Part shown: positions 1 through 12,462 of the stretch, one piece after another
Numbering within the stretch: position 1 is the stretch's first letter
Layout: every line of letters begins with the position of its first letter
From: Otis tarda
Lineage: Eukaryota > Chordata > Aves > Otidiformes > Otididae
Length of the DNA: 64,000 nt
Direction: 5' to 3'
Assembly: GCA_026413225.1 (NCBI GenBank)
Contig: CM048560.1
Span: forward strand, 10,868,001 to 10,932,000
Position numbers and translations under genes: made by a program
Notes under the pieces: model-generated
Seen by the model: only the letters and a program-made list of their open reading frames with translations
Database searches by the model: none
Told to the model about the DNA's origin: nothing

Positions 1-947
1 AAATAATGAAAATGCTACCACTTTGATGGTTTCTGCTCTCACTTTGAGGGTTTTGCAAAGTCTTAAACAGAAAGAACATGTTATGGAATTCATACATACT
101 TTAAAAGGATATAAATATTCTAGTGAAAATAAGACAATGGAATTTTGTATAAATAATTACCGGAATTTAACATCTTCCTAATGTTTTCATGTGCAATTTG
201 GTTAAACAGTGCTCAGGAGAGAAAGATCAAGGTTTTCAAATGTGACTACTGAATTTAGATCTCTTAGGTGATAAAACCTAAGATGTCAGAAAGTCTCCTA
301 TTCTGCTGTTGTAGATGAGAGTTATAGCATTTTTTTTTTTTTTTTTTTTTTTTTAAAAACTTGGTTGTCTTTTTGGGGATAGAAATCCAACCTCTTCCTC
401 TCACCAAGAAATTGCTAGGTATTTTTTACGGTGTTAGTTAAAATAATCCATTAACTTTTTGGATGTGATGGTCTCCCAGAGCCTGACCAGCGTGAGTGTC
501 ATTTTTGTTGTAATATACGGTTTGGACTTAAATGAAAAAAGTTGAATGGTCTAAACACTGAAATGGCTTCAAAGACTAGTCCCTTGCCTCTGAGGAGAGA
601 TTTCCTTCTTATCTAGCTGTGCCGGAACATGTGTCAAACACAACAACCGTCATCACTTTGGAGTGTCCCATAAAAGGAAAATAGACCAATTATCTGACTC
701 TTCAAAAATACACAAATAAAATGAATGATTTTTTAATTAAGTGATGTTCTCTTTCTAAAGAAGTGGAGAAAAAGCTTGGCATTTTAAATTAAATGTTGAA
801 ACTGGATTACTTTTCATATAAAGGACTTTGCTGAACCTTTTATTTTAAAGATAATAAACAGATGCTTGTAAGCTAATTGTTTGGAGTTGAAAAGAATGAG
901 AAAATGTTTCTGAAATAAAACTTCATTTTTGCAATTTACTATTTCAG
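1..947 (+). other. DNM3: DNM3 intron, 3' part, upstream of the microexon
   Basis: AT-rich intron ending in the acceptor ATTTCAG at 941-947. It holds a 25-base T run at 330-354. I looked for the preceding stalk exon (ending around KKKTSGNQ in other dynamins) and did not see it, so that exon lies before the window. Confidence 0.75.
330..354. repeat. Poly(T) tract, 25 bases
   Basis: The longest homopolymer in the window. Read on the - strand it could be the tail of an old retroposed sequence, but no recognisable body adjoins it. Confidence 0.95.
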
Positions 948-977
948 GGAACCAATCTACCGCCTTCAAGGCAAATT
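948..977 (+). CDS. DNM3: DNM3 optional 30-nt exon before the PH domain
   Basis: The 30 bases after ATTTCAG translate in phase 0 as GTNLPPSRQI and are followed by GT at 978. I recall the same ten residues as an optional insert in mammalian dynamin-3, between the end of the stalk (…GNQ) and the PH domain (VIRKGWL…). The next exon also starts in phase 0, so including or skipping this exon keeps the frame. The insert falls in the linker joining the stalk to the PH domain and so could change PH-domain tethering; that is inference. The donor GTACGA is weak against the GTRAGT consensus, which suits regulated inclusion. A TGC at 930-932 lies in the zone where the neuronal microexon factor SRRM4 often binds. 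Main uncertainty: the exon is very short, so the call depends on the ten-residue match plus the splice sites. Confidence 0.85.
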
Positions 978-3900
978 GTACGAGCTAAGTTCTGTAAGCT
1001 TTATTGTTGCTTTTTCATTTAGCTTCTCAGAGGGCAAAGTTTGTCTTTAACTCATTGATTTGTTGAATACTTGCTACTAAAATACTTAACATTAAACTGT
1101 CTTGTCTGTAACATTTCCTCAACAAAGTGTAATTGCAGTTCATCATTTAACTGCTACTAACCTGCTGTTACAAGTATGAACTAGTATAACTTAATGTTAT
1201 AGAAAACATTGTATAAAATTAATATTTTATAATTTATTGAGTTTCTCAAACTAAAATGACTAATTGATGTTTATTTTATTATATAACTGGAAAGCAGTAT
1301 TTATCTGTTTTAAGTGCCTTTATTCATAGGAAACCTCTTTTTGAAAGATGGGCAAATAAGTTTCTGGTAACTGAAAGGAAACATTAGCTATTGCTTAAAT
1401 GAACATGCTGTTTATGGGTACAGGTACTGTTCCTGGTATTTTGTTTATACACAGGAATTACTTCTGATAGAATAAGTGAGTTTATTAATAGATTTAGAAA
1501 TACTTAAGGCCATTTTAGCATTCTTTTCATAGCACCAGGAGGATCGATATATCATAGACAGACTCCTTTCTAACACTTGCACCTCATGAGTGAATAAATA
1601 TGTGAATGCCTTTAATATTACTAATTAGAATTAATTGTCTAAACAGCAGTTAATTTTACAACAAGTTACTCCTGGTTCAGTGATGGTTAGGTGTAAGAAG
1701 TGTATCCCTTTATTGTCTACATTCTTTGATAATATCTATGATGAAAACATACTCATTTTTGCAGTTTGTTGCCACATCATTAAATTATATTTGTTGTAAT
1801 TTCAAGCAAACTTAAACTAATATTCAACAGAGGAAAAAGGACTAGGCAGCACTGATTCTGAGAGGAGTTGAACTGAATCTCTTGAGAGACCAAGTTCATG
1901 AAGTTTTCCCAAAATAGTGGGATGCTCATTTGCAATCCACTGCTTTTCTTTTTTGTAGCTTGCTTTGAACTGGAATAATGCAGATAACTATTAACTATTT
2001 CTGTGTGTCTTGGAAATAAGATAAGTGCAGCAATATTGCATTTTTGGAAGAAGTGTAATACCAATTCCTTTTAACATGTTTTTGCTCCTTTTTCCTCTGC
2101 TACTAATTTATCCTCTCACACTTAATCTTTGGCCTTTTTCGCTTGTCTTTTCTTTGCTACCGCCTGAGGTTTTGACCTGACTCCACAAAGTTTCTTTTTA
2201 AGCCACAGGTTAGTCTGTCTTCTAATTGACTTGAAGTAATCAGTGTAATGCTTGGTTTTACACCGCGCACTAGCAAATTCTGGTTCCTGAAAGCTGACTC
2301 ACTCTTAACTGTGTATTTTGTGTGTTGAGATTTGTTTTGGTGACTAAAATTTAGTGTTTAAAGCTCCCCTTCATGATAAACCTTTGAAGATGAAGGTATC
2401 ATTGCTTCATGTGCCCAATTGATACTCTGTGTGTGAGAATGCAAGATTATAGAGGATTACATTTAATTTGACATTCCTGTTTTGTGTTTTACTTCTGCAG
2501 CAAAATCTGCTGCTGTGTTTGAAGTAGCCTCTGTAATTGGAGAAAAGGCTTAATCTGAACTATGAGATTCCAGTAACCGTCAAAATGATTTTGGGTTCGA
2601 AAGCTTTGTTTTACTTGCCTCTTTACAACATTATGCCAGCAATCTGATGCTTTTGTTTTGGATACAAGTAGTATTCAGCCCCCATTAGTTGGCCTGAAGT
2701 ATTGTGCTAATAAGTAACTTTTTCCCTAGTGTAACCCCTTTCTTCTTTTTTTTTTCTTTTTAATCCTGCTTTGTAGCATACTTTGTTGGTTCTTTTCTTC
2801 AGATATACTTAAATCCTGTTACCTTACGTGACCTAGGAAAAAAAATGATTACAGAGTCTTTTTAAGCAAGTAGATGGAAATGGAAGCTTGTGCCTTGTTC
2901 AGTGAGGTGGTCAGGAAAAATCATGAGAAGGCTGTTCTGTTAAGAAATGCCAGTGTTTCTGTAAAAGAGGTGGTACCCACTGACAACCACATGATGCTAA
3001 ATTTTGAAATATCCTTGAATGAGACCTGCTGCTGTTGAATTTTCACCTTATCAAAACTAGAGAAGTATTGCTGTTCTAAGTGGCCTTTAGCTATACCTGT
3101 TTTTTAGGTTAACCTTCCTTCATGATTGATTTAATCACCTAAATCTTTAAGTATATTTGGAAGTGTATTTCAGTTTTTCACTACTGAGTGCTTTCCTCCA
3201 GTAAAGACTACATTTTTTTTTTTTTTGAAGTAGACATGTATCTAGGACTTAAGCCACTCTGATTATTTTAAAATTATGTGATATATTGTGCAGTGATTTT
3301 TGGGGAAGCAGTGTCACAAGATCTCATTGGTGTTCAGTGTCCGAACAGACCTGATCAGTTTATGCTCTGACATTTGGCAAATTACAGTGAAATACTGTAT
3401 TAGATTTCCTCTCTAATCTGGAGTTCCTTTTTAGCCTCTGTAGTGCAAGAATATTTGTATTTGAACACAAAGAACCAATAGCTTGTAAGGATGCCTCGCA
3501 GAGAGGTTCTTGCAATTTTTGTTCTCTCAATGTGCTTACTATTTGGTAACACATGCACTGCCGAGAGTTGTGTTGTACATTCAAAATTATTTCATTGGAG
3601 TCATGTAAAATAATTTAATAGCAGCATTTGTTGAGTTAACAAAACTCTCTGCTTGTATTGTTGCGGAAGTAGCCAGTCTCATGATTTTCACACTTGTATT
3701 TCTGTCTGTCCAGCCAATTTCACTTATCTCAAAATTATCTTTCAAATACTTCTTTTAAAGAAATGGAACACTTTCTGATTTTTTAATGTATTTCTTTTAC
3801 AAAAACCTTATTTGATTTAATGGAATGAATAAGTCATGCAACAATACATAAAATGTACCTATTGTGTCAAATCCTGCTTTCCTGTTTATCCCTGAAGTGG

Positions 3901-6900
3901 TGTAGAATAAGAACAACAGATATGACTTGGGTTTTGTGCAGCTGAACTATCAGAAACTGACTTCCTTCTAGCCTGTTCATGTGCATTCATACCCTTTGAG
4001 TTTCATTTTTCAGACAACCAGATTAGATATCAGGACTCTGAAGGAAGGAACTGTGTCATCTCTTGTTCGTCCTGTACTTGGAGTCCAACTACCGGTCAGA
4101 ATATTGTCGTCTTTAGCTTCTGGCAACGCCCATATTTTTCACCTTCCTGAAGTTCATAACTCATGTCACTAATATCCGGTTTGTACAGAGTGACATTTAG
4201 AAATATGACAGAAAATATTGAAATGGATCTCTTAAGTCCAAACCAACCAGAAAATGAACATTTTTCAAGCTGAAGTAGTGTACAACATAGCTAATACAAT
4301 AGTTTAAAAAAAACCAACGCCCCCGTCAGAGGATTTTTTTAACTTCAAAAGTCTCTTTGAAAATTTTTGCTGCTTGTTGCCTATGGAAGGACACTTATTT
4401 CTAAAATATAGCTTGAGGTTGTTTTTTTTTTAGAAATTGTCTGGAGTTTAACATGTAATGCAGCTTCTCTGAAAAGTAAAACTATGTTGCTTAATCTCAC
4501 TTTGTTTTGCACTTATATCTTGATCCGACACCTCCTGACCCCAACGCTGGTACCGAGTATCTTGAAAGTGTAGCTTTCATGGTTAATAAAATGTGCATGG
4601 GAAACGGGAACAATTCAATGAAAAGAACTGGAGGCTTAGCACACTAAGCTCATCTTCTCTCTCGATGGCCCTTGGAACTGCTTCCAAATATTTTAGATAA
4701 TTATGATCGGTTGTAGTGTCCAGGATATTTCAGAGAACACAATACCCTGTTTTCCCAGAGAGGTATAGATAAACAGGTCTAGAAATTTGTGCATGAAAAA
4801 AAGTACCCAAGATACTGCTATAGCTTGGTGCCCTGCTCTTCATGCAGTGTTGTGTGGGGATGACAGCTGGATCTAATCCTCAGCACACAGGATTTTTGAG
4901 GAAATAGCTGCCAAATTCCTTCCTTTACAAGACAGTGACCAATGTTTGTATTAGCAAGTCAGCTTGTTTCTGTCCACACCCAGTGGTGGTTATGCATCTA
5001 TGGGGAGACGTGTTGGACTGGAGCAAGACAGTCTTTTGGAGCTGTGCAACTAATGTAGTTTCTACATTATATGTGTTAAAAGCTTCTTTACTTCTTAAAT
5101 GGCTTGTATAGTTTAGATTTTAAAATTTTGGCTTGGTCTGTTCTGAGACCTCTATCACAAATACATTCTTCTGAAATTGAGAAAATTTAACTCTATTAAC
5201 ATGCTACAAAGCCTGTGGTAATGATGAGAGAAAACACTGAGTGGAGTAAGCAGAGAGTGCTACTTCCCTTCTCTTTTAAGCGCTCATCACCTGTAAGGTT
5301 CTTGAACATGCTACACAGGTGTTTCTCACTGGTGTGCTTCCAGAAACCACCTCTTTATCCCCACTGTGACATCTGTCTTAAAATCTTTTACTCTCTCTAA
5401 GATGTGTGTCCAAATCAGTTTTCAGTCATGTGCTTGCCTGGCTGCCTCTGCTTTCCTATATGCAGATATGTGCTTTATAGGGAGCACCAGAGCATTTTCA
5501 ATTGCAGACAGTGTGGTTCACCAGCATTTTCTCTCATAGCCTCTTATTTCAGTTTCTTTATAAGATGGCAATAACTACCTTTGCACGTTTGCTGTGAAGT
5601 ATTTAGTCTGCTGTACAAATATAGCTCTGCTTGATGTGGAGCTAAGTTCAGGTGGTTACAGAACATTAATTTCCTGGATTTTTCCTAAAATTTCTTCCAT
5701 TTACATTTGTGTAGTTCAGGACAGAAAAATGGTTGGTTCCACAACTTGTTCTGTGGTAGCTGCCTGAAGGCCAGTACACTGGTTATATATGCATGTTGCT
5801 TGTTTCCTGTTAAAAGTTTACTTCAATAAACATCATAAAATAAAATGAGGATATGATGGGTAATCAAGTTTGTATCGGTTTCCCTTAACTTGCACTTGGA
5901 CAAGCATTCCATATCTATGTGTAAACAATAGTTGCCCCCTCTCCACTTTTTTCCCCCCTCAATGAACATGAGTATTAAAAATAAAGACAAACTTCTGCAG
6001 AAACCTTTGTATACAGGCTATTCTATCCAGTCTGTGCAGGCCACACTCTTGAGTCTCTACGGGAGTCATGTCCAGTTCTCTCATAGCTTGCCAAGTCTTC
6101 AGAACCAAATCCATGTTTTCTTAGCAATTTTCTTACAGGCTGAATACTCATAGACTGGTTTTGTATCTTCAGTGAGGTCCTTACTACTTTGAAATGGAAT
6201 TGATACTCTTGGATTATGCATATTATAGTACAGTACTGTTACCAGCTTTTCAGGTGCAACTTCTGATCTCTTTCTTTGGTCTGGTTATGAAATGCAACTT
6301 TCTCCTTTGCTCTGTGGAATACGAAAGCTGGTTTCTTCAGGGAGCTTACATTAACATGCATGCTGAATGGGAGGGAATTCTGATTCTGAAACTTTTATAG
6401 ATGACAAGGAATAGATACTGAGCAATCTTTTTTCTCTGGTTGTCTGTTGGTTGGAGTTACTAGTCTTGGAAAGCCCTATGAGAGTAATGTCACAGTCTCA
6501 TGTATTTCCCTAAAAGCAAAAGGAAACACATGCTTGATCACACAGGTCTGTGCTTGCAGGACTTACTGAGGGAATTCTGAAGGACTTCTCTGAGCGTTAC
6601 TTCCTTCTATCTCAGTATTTCATTGGCAAGTAAAGAGTGTTGCTGTGGTGAGAAACAGAGTAGGTAAGGTTCCCTGCATCCGTGTGACTGGGAGAGTTCT
6701 CTTGTCTTGTTCAGAGTATGATAGGAAGGAACATTCGCTTTCTCATATGTATTGGAAAACAATAAACATTCCAATAAAATTGGAAGTTTCTATCTATATG
6801 ATCCATAAACCAGTTCTAAGGGCCATTCTCTCTTTCACCTCTGGATTTCTCATTCCTCTTAAGTTTTCTTTTGTCCCTCTTCCTCTTTGCTTGATGTAGC

Positions 6901-7588
6901 TTCTTGCCCTTAGTATTTACAGGTGTGTTTTCCCATCTGTTCTTTCATCTTTGGCTTGTATCTATTTTATGAAGTTCTTCTTTATCCATTTTCCCTCTGA
7001 CTTTTATTACTCCCTTAGTTGTTATTTTCCCTCTTTTCTTTTTCTCTTCTATCTTATTAGAGGAAAATAGCTCTCATGTGCCTCTCAATTTCAAATTAAT
7101 TGTAGAAGACCTCTCCTCTTTGTCACTTGATTCAACCCCTTCTGAAAATACCCAATGCATGCCAGAAACTAGGTGCTGTTCCTAGTGTTCAACTTTACAA
7201 GTGGCTTGAACAGTTAGACTAGAACAGTCAGAGCAGTCATATGTAAATTGTGGGGTTTTTTACAATGCGTTATTATCCAGCAAATAAATATCTTCATTTT
7301 ACATGATCCTTTGTTCATTCCTACTTGCTGTAAGTACAACACAATAATACTTAGACTTCTCTCTTTCTCCAGCCTTTTGACTGAAAGCAATATATCCACT
7401 TTATGTTACTTTTTTTTTCTTGAATATAGGAACATGGAAAATACCTGTTTTTAATTTGCCAGAGACAGAAAAAATGCACCTGTTCTTGTTTTGTTTAGCA
7501 AATCTTTATTTAAAAGAATTAATGCAGCAGCAGAATTATGTCAAGTAGGTAATGAACTAAACTTGTGCCTGACTGCACCTCTGCACAG
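978..7588 (+). other. DNM3: DNM3 intron between microexon and first PH exon
   Basis: About 6.6 kb of AT-rich intron with short T-rich tracts (for example 3213-3226) and no open frame resembling a known protein. It ends with the acceptor CTCTGCACAG at 7579-7588. The short open frames in this stretch have ordinary intron composition and no splice or homology support. Confidence 0.75.
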
Positions 7589-7702
7589 GTCATCCGGAAA
7601 GGCTGGCTGACTATCAACAATATTGGCATCATGAAAGGAGGATCCAAGGAGTATTGGTTCGTTCTAACCGCAGAAAGCTTGTCCTGGTATAAAGATGATG
7701 AG
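7589..7702 (+). CDS. DNM3: DNM3 exon, N-terminal part of PH domain
   Basis: This exon is 114 nt (38 codons, phase 0 at both ends) and begins [18 protein letters not shown] and ends SLSWYKDDE. It is bounded by acceptor GCACAG and a strong donor GTAAGG. It encodes the first beta strands of the dynamin PH domain, near residue 520 in dynamin numbering. It includes variable loop 1: the G-I-M-K stretch corresponds to Ile533-Met534-Lys535 of dynamin-1, which enter and contact the PI(4,5)P2 membrane and are needed for fission. All three residues are intact. AESLSWYK fits dynamin-3 as I recall it, whereas dynamin-1 has AENLSWYK. An open frame continues a few codons on either side of the exon, but those flanks are intronic. 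Downstream is the 54.7-kb intron that contains the antisense microRNA gene. Confidence 0.97.
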
Positions 7703-10700
7703 GTAAGGAATGAAGACTTTTTTTTTTTTTTTTTTCTCTACTGGGGAAAAAAGCAGTATTTATTCAGTCTTCTGCTATCAGCTTAAAATACTAAATCAGT
7801 GTACATATTTGAACTGAAAAAATGTTTTCAGGTTTTACCTGTGTCTTTTAAATTTTCTGGTTTTGATTCATGGCGAATGCTGACACTCCAAGACTTATGT
7901 TGAAATGCTGATATCATAAAGGTAGGATGTTGTGTGGGGTGTTTCTGTTTGGTTTTTGTTTTACTTTTTCTCTTTTCCTGTTGTTTCCACACATTGGTCT
8001 AAAATGTTTTGGAATGTCCTGGTTATTGTCCTATGCCTGACTGCTCTTACACATCTACTGTAAGTTGATCATAAATTGTCTGGGTAAAGTCACTCCTAAA
8101 AGTAACTACAGCAATTGATGTAATGATAACAATTGTCCTCCAGTCTTACATTCTGAGAGGCTGAAAAGGCTGTCTGCAGAATTCTGTAGGTGGCTGGTAT
8201 AGATTTTGAAATTTGCTACTGAAAATCCAAAAAATGCACCTTGGTAAGAAATGTCGCTGCGGACCAGTAAATCTGAGGTGAGTAATATGAGAACTGGAAA
8301 AAGCATTTCTATGATAAACGGGGCATTCAGTTACTCACTTTATTGAATATGTTGTTAGGCAGCTTTGGGAACCAATTTTTTGCTTGTCTTTTCTGTTTAA
8401 TTATTTTTTCAACAATGTTGGTAATGATACTCTCTATCCAAAACTCAGCAGCAGTTCTGTTGTTAATTTTTGAAAGTTAAAATGGGTTTGTTATGTGCAC
8501 TATCAGCTTTACAGTAAAGCCCTTGTGTTTTTTTTTTTTTAAAGATTGGTATTGATTTCCATAGAAAAATTGGGCTACTTAAAAAAAAACCAAACCTGTT
8601 AGTTTCTGGGGTTTTTTTAGTTCGTAGATTAAATGTTTTCAGCAAGAATTTAGTGATTTTTAGGGTGAACATGTTCTTTGGATGGAAGAGGACAGGTAAA
8701 GAGAGAGTTTAAAATGAGCTCTAAAACATCACTTAATCTTTCCATCTTATTCTAACTAATAATCAAAGCACTGGCTTACCCCAACAAAACAGGCAGCTGA
8801 TTGAATGGGGACTGTGCAGACAATTTATATTCTGTTTAAGCTAACTTAGTGTTTTACTTCAGTGGATTTTCTAGAACCACTGTGGAGAGGTCCTGCAATG
8901 CATGTACCTAAGACAGAGCTCTGCTGAGTCCTGTGAATCCAGAATCTGGTACTTGTCATAGGTAGCTACTTCAGTAATACTGCTTATGGTGGCAACTGCA
9001 CTAGGTAGTAGTGTTTTTTTCCCCGAGTCAGTAGCCATTTTGGGATAAACCTTAAGACTGAGGGACAAACTAGGTTAAATCTGAGGATTTTGCTTCTTGC
9101 CCTTTTATTTAAGTTTTGAAGGGATTCACGTGTATTTACTGTAACAGGAAGATGAGTGCATGTCAGACAGAGGAGAGGAGCCAAGTACTAGGTGTCAAGA
9201 GGGGAAGTTTTATTCCCAGATTACAGAAATATAATTTGAAGTATTTTACTACAATGACACAAAAATGAATTACAAAGAAATGCAAAGGTGCCTTTATGAA
9301 CTTGAAAATTTGAAGCTGTCAGTTTTTGTGATCTATCTATCTTGAAGCTACTAGAACTTGTCTTAGATTAGGTACTAGTAACGGTAACTAAAATTAGTGT
9401 TGTGGTGACATTAACATCTCTTGCTATGTTCTGTCTCAAGGACTTGGAGATGCATCTAGGATGTGCTGTGGCAATTTTTGAGGTAGTTTTGGTGTTGCTT
9501 TTTTGAGTCTGATCTTCTAGTGTGCAATATCAAAATTCCTGAAAATATTTCTAGAATGTATTCTGCTGTGTACCTTTAAAAATAAATTGTTTTGATAGTG
9601 TGCTAGAGAGTGTCACCTGTGAATCTCAGAATAGTACATGGATGGAATTGGCCACTGTCCGATTTCCATATACATATTTAAAAATAATATCTCTTAATTA
9701 TCATACAATTGTGTTTTGAGAGTAATGAAAATACCAGTTGTTCATTCAAGCCAATGTGGGAGATCACTCAGAAATTTCTTGGAGTGGCAAGAGAACCTAA
9801 GAGCATAGTATTCCATGCTTTGCTGGTGCAAGAAGTTCCTCCTTAAGTACAGTTATATTGGAATTTATTTTTTTTACTGGACCTTTCTCAGTAGGATCTA
9901 AAAATTAGTAAGCTCTATTTTTAGATACTTTCTGAAGAATATCAAAGCCTCAGCTTGACCATTGGGTTAGTCAAAGGACTAGTGACTTGTTTCAGAAACA
10001 AAACTACTGGCTTCTGAAAATAAAGAAGCAAATGTTTGATCTCCTGGCTGAATTCCAATTTTTATAATTACATTTCTTCTCTTTTTAAAATGTTCTCCTC
10101 ACTTTCAGCTTACTTTGGTAGTTGTCACATCCTGTTCTTAGATCATTATTGAAATGGCTGCTTGCTGTTGTATTTCCACCCTGGTAAGATATGTAGTCTT
10201 CAGTGATGTGTGAAGTGATACCCATGTTTATGTGTCTGGACTGTGCCCGGGCTCAGTATGGCTGTGCACGCTGTGAGGTCGTAGGGAGTTCAGATTCCCC
10301 ATGCCTCCCACTTGGGCCGGTCACTTCTGCAGTCCTTGCACAGTTGCAAGAGCCTCTCCGTTGCAACTGGGGAAGATGCAGAAAGTCAGGTCTCGCCATC
10401 GTTTTCCTGCTACAGCAATGAGTTCGTTCCCCCTGCGCCTCTACCCCTGTGTAAGGAATGTTATAGCAGCTTGCGTACCAGTGAGCTCTGACAATGTAAT
10501 TTACAAAGCTCGAGTGCTTGCTAGGACCTCTGGGGCTGTGTACCCCCTCTAGTGTAAGCTGAGCCCATTTTCTGTAGTCTGGAATTTACTCTGAGATGAA
10601 AATCACTCTCTAAATGCAAGTGATTGCTTGCTAGTGCCATTAGAAAGATGTAAATAATTTCCTTTATTTCTGAGCTGCAGCTTTTATAAGTGCATTCCAC

Positions 10701-12044
10701 ACTGGAATGCATTTTGAAGTTAGTTACTTTGGCAAAATATTTCAAAATTTTTTGTATGATATCAGTATTACAAAAGAAACCATTGGTTTCTTGACGTGGT
10801 TTTGTTACTGCTCAAACATACGACAGGATTGTATTCCTGATGAAATGGGAATCAGTGCCTAAGAATGCTTTTTAGGCGTATAATTATGGAAATACCAAGT
10901 TGATGTTTGAACAGTGTGGGTAAAGCAATTATAGTATCAGTTATATGAATACTGATCTGGATTAGTTTCTGATCCTGCATACGGTTGCTTGTGTTCATAA
11001 CTTTACTGTGTGACTAGTATAATGACTGGGCTTTTCCACTTGCTTAAAATCAAGCAAGGAAAATACCATGTACCACTTCGAGGCTGTTGTAAATAAGTGC
11101 AAGATTAGCACATTCACAAACCTCACAAACAATAGTTTTCTTTTGTAGAGTATTCCATATAATACTAGCTAAAGTATTATAAGGCATCCCTATACAAAAA
11201 AAAAAAGAACAAATCTGAGCATTTTAGCTCTCAGTTGTTACTGCTTTGTTAAGTAGCACAAAAAGCTGTTGGCTTTTGTGCTAAAGTTCATTTGAGAGTC
11301 AACCTGCAAATTTGAAGTTTGTGAATTAACCACTCCTACATTAGGATAAAATGGACTTTGGGAATGTGAAGCACCGTTCTAGCTTGTGAATCAAAAAGCT
11401 TTTTGTTGTAAACAAAAGGATGCCATTTGTGAAATGGTGTAGCATTTTTACAGGGCATGGTCAGAGGATGTGATTTTACTATTCTTTCTGAAGCATCCAG
11501 AGATTTCACTGGCATTATTGGTGTATAAAGGATGCCAAGCTGGGCTCTAGCAGAAGAACTTCTAAAAATGTGAAATTTACATTTACTGGAAAAATACCCT
11601 TTAAACTTATTTCCAAATAAAATATTTCCATTCTGTTTCACTAGGAAAATGTAGTATTATCAACATCCAGTGACAGATGCAGTTTGCATTATAGTTTCAC
11701 AGTTTATTCCCGATTGTAAAATTCAGTGTGATTTGAGAGGGAGATATGAAAATAAGTGAGGAGGTGCGAGAGTGGAAAGGGGAGAAGTTACTCTAAGGTC
11801 TAACATTGTGTCTGCAGAATTAACTTGCCACGCAACAAGCTGCTCTCAGATTCTATGGCTAGCAGGAATGTTAGTGATTTTTATACTGACAATAATCTAA
11901 GAACACGAGTTGCTCCAGTTATGCCTGAGAAGTAAAGGGGGGGGATGAAACATACAATGGTGCTGCAAAGCTGCGTATAAATAAAACTTATTGTTAGTGA
12001 GTTAATGAGAACAACTAGGAAAAGAGTACTATAGAAAGCACAGT
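7703..12044 (+). other. DNM3: Large DNM3 intron, first segment
   Basis: Intron sequence between the first PH exon and the 3' end of the antisense microRNA transcript. It is mostly AT-rich, with a somewhat more GC- and CpG-rich island at about 10230-10560 that has no open frame I can recognise. No exon, RNA gene or mobile element is supported. Confidence 0.7.
7718..7735 (+). promoter_or_regulatory. U-rich tract just downstream of a 5' splice site
   Basis: An 18-base T run begins 16 nt after the donor of the first PH exon. U-rich stretches in this position are known binding sites for TIA1/TIAL1, which help U1 snRNP recognise the donor. Whether it works here is inference; it may be simple homopolymer drift. 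Confidence 0.4.
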
Positions 12045-12063
12045 AAAAATTTCAGCAGTGGGT

Positions 12064-12069
12064 TTTATT
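12064..12069 (-). terminator. DNM3OS: Candidate poly(A) signal of the DNM3OS-like transcript
   Basis: The - strand reads AATAAA here, about 160 nt past the 3' side of the miR-214 hairpin. That matches where the mammalian transcript ends, a few hundred nt beyond miR-214. The hexamer is common in AT-rich DNA, so position is the main support. Confidence 0.5.
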
Positions 12070-12242
12070 GTATTTTATAGGCAGTGTTGGTTTGACTCTA
12101 GGTGGTTGCAGTACGTGGCTTGGTTACTGACCGGCCGTCTGAGATCCAGAGTGACTCTTGGCTGGAGCTGTTGGTGAAGATGCCCTGGTGTGTCAGAGCG
12201 GTTTCCCACTGGCGGCTGTCCCTCAGGCTGGGTTGTCATGCG

Positions 12243-12264
12243 ACTGCCTGTCTGTGCCTGCTGT
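12243..12264 (-). ncRNA. MIR214: mature miR-214-3p
   Basis: The 22 bases read on the - strand start ACAGCAGGCACAG and are identical to vertebrate miR-214-3p from memory. This is the dominant mature product, with seed CAGCAGG. Confidence 0.95.
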
Positions 12265-12283
12265 ACAGGTGAGAGGATGTTCT

Positions 12284-12305
12284 GCACAGCAAGTGTAGAC
12301 AGGCA
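12284..12305 (-). ncRNA. MIR214: mature miR-214-5p
   Basis: The 22 bases on the - strand start TGCCTGTCTACAC and match vertebrate miR-214-5p. It pairs with the 3p arm across the hairpin. Confidence 0.93.
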
Positions 12306-12462
12306 GACACATGACAACTCCGTCCAGCCAGTCCCTTGGAGCCATCACCGCTGGTGTGCAACAGTTTGTACCATTCCGGTTTGGGGGGCTTTGAGGGGGA
12401 ACACACATAACAGAATTAAACTTTAAAACATTGGGAGCTGTAGAACAGGAACAGAAATTGAC

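Larger units (their letters stand above)
12225..12330 (-). ncRNA. MIR214: miR-214 precursor hairpin
   Basis: On the - strand this folds as the known miR-214 stem-loop. The 5p arm occupies 12284-12305 and the 3p arm 12243-12264. Both match the mammalian mature sequences over their full 22 nt as I recall them. The basal stem also pairs: GTTGTCATG on one side faces CATGACAAC on the other. The loop differs from the human loop by one base in the stretch ATCC(T/G)CTCACC. miR-214 is a repressor in muscle and skeletal development with targets such as EZH2, PTEN and ATF4. Here it is the downstream member of the DNM3OS cluster. Confidence 0.97.
12225..12330 (+). ncRNA. MIR3120: Possible sense-strand hairpin, miR-3120 type
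   Basis: The complement of the miR-214 hairpin, read in DNM3 sense, also folds. Human miR-3120 is produced from this mirror hairpin inside the DNM3 intron. The bases equivalent to mature miR-3120-3p (starting CACAGCAAGTG) are intact at 12285-12305. That identity is forced by conservation of miR-214, so it does not show that the sense product is made in this species. Confidence 0.35.

Noticed and set aside
7565-7786. Open frame of 73 codons over the first PH exon read as a small gene
   Set aside because: Only the 38 codons between AG at 7588 and GT at 7703 are dynamin; the flanking codons are intron read-through.
11336-11641. 101-codon open frame on the - strand near the microRNA gene
   Set aside because: It lies beyond the inferred 3' end of the non-coding transcript, has no recognisable domain, and is of a length expected by chance.
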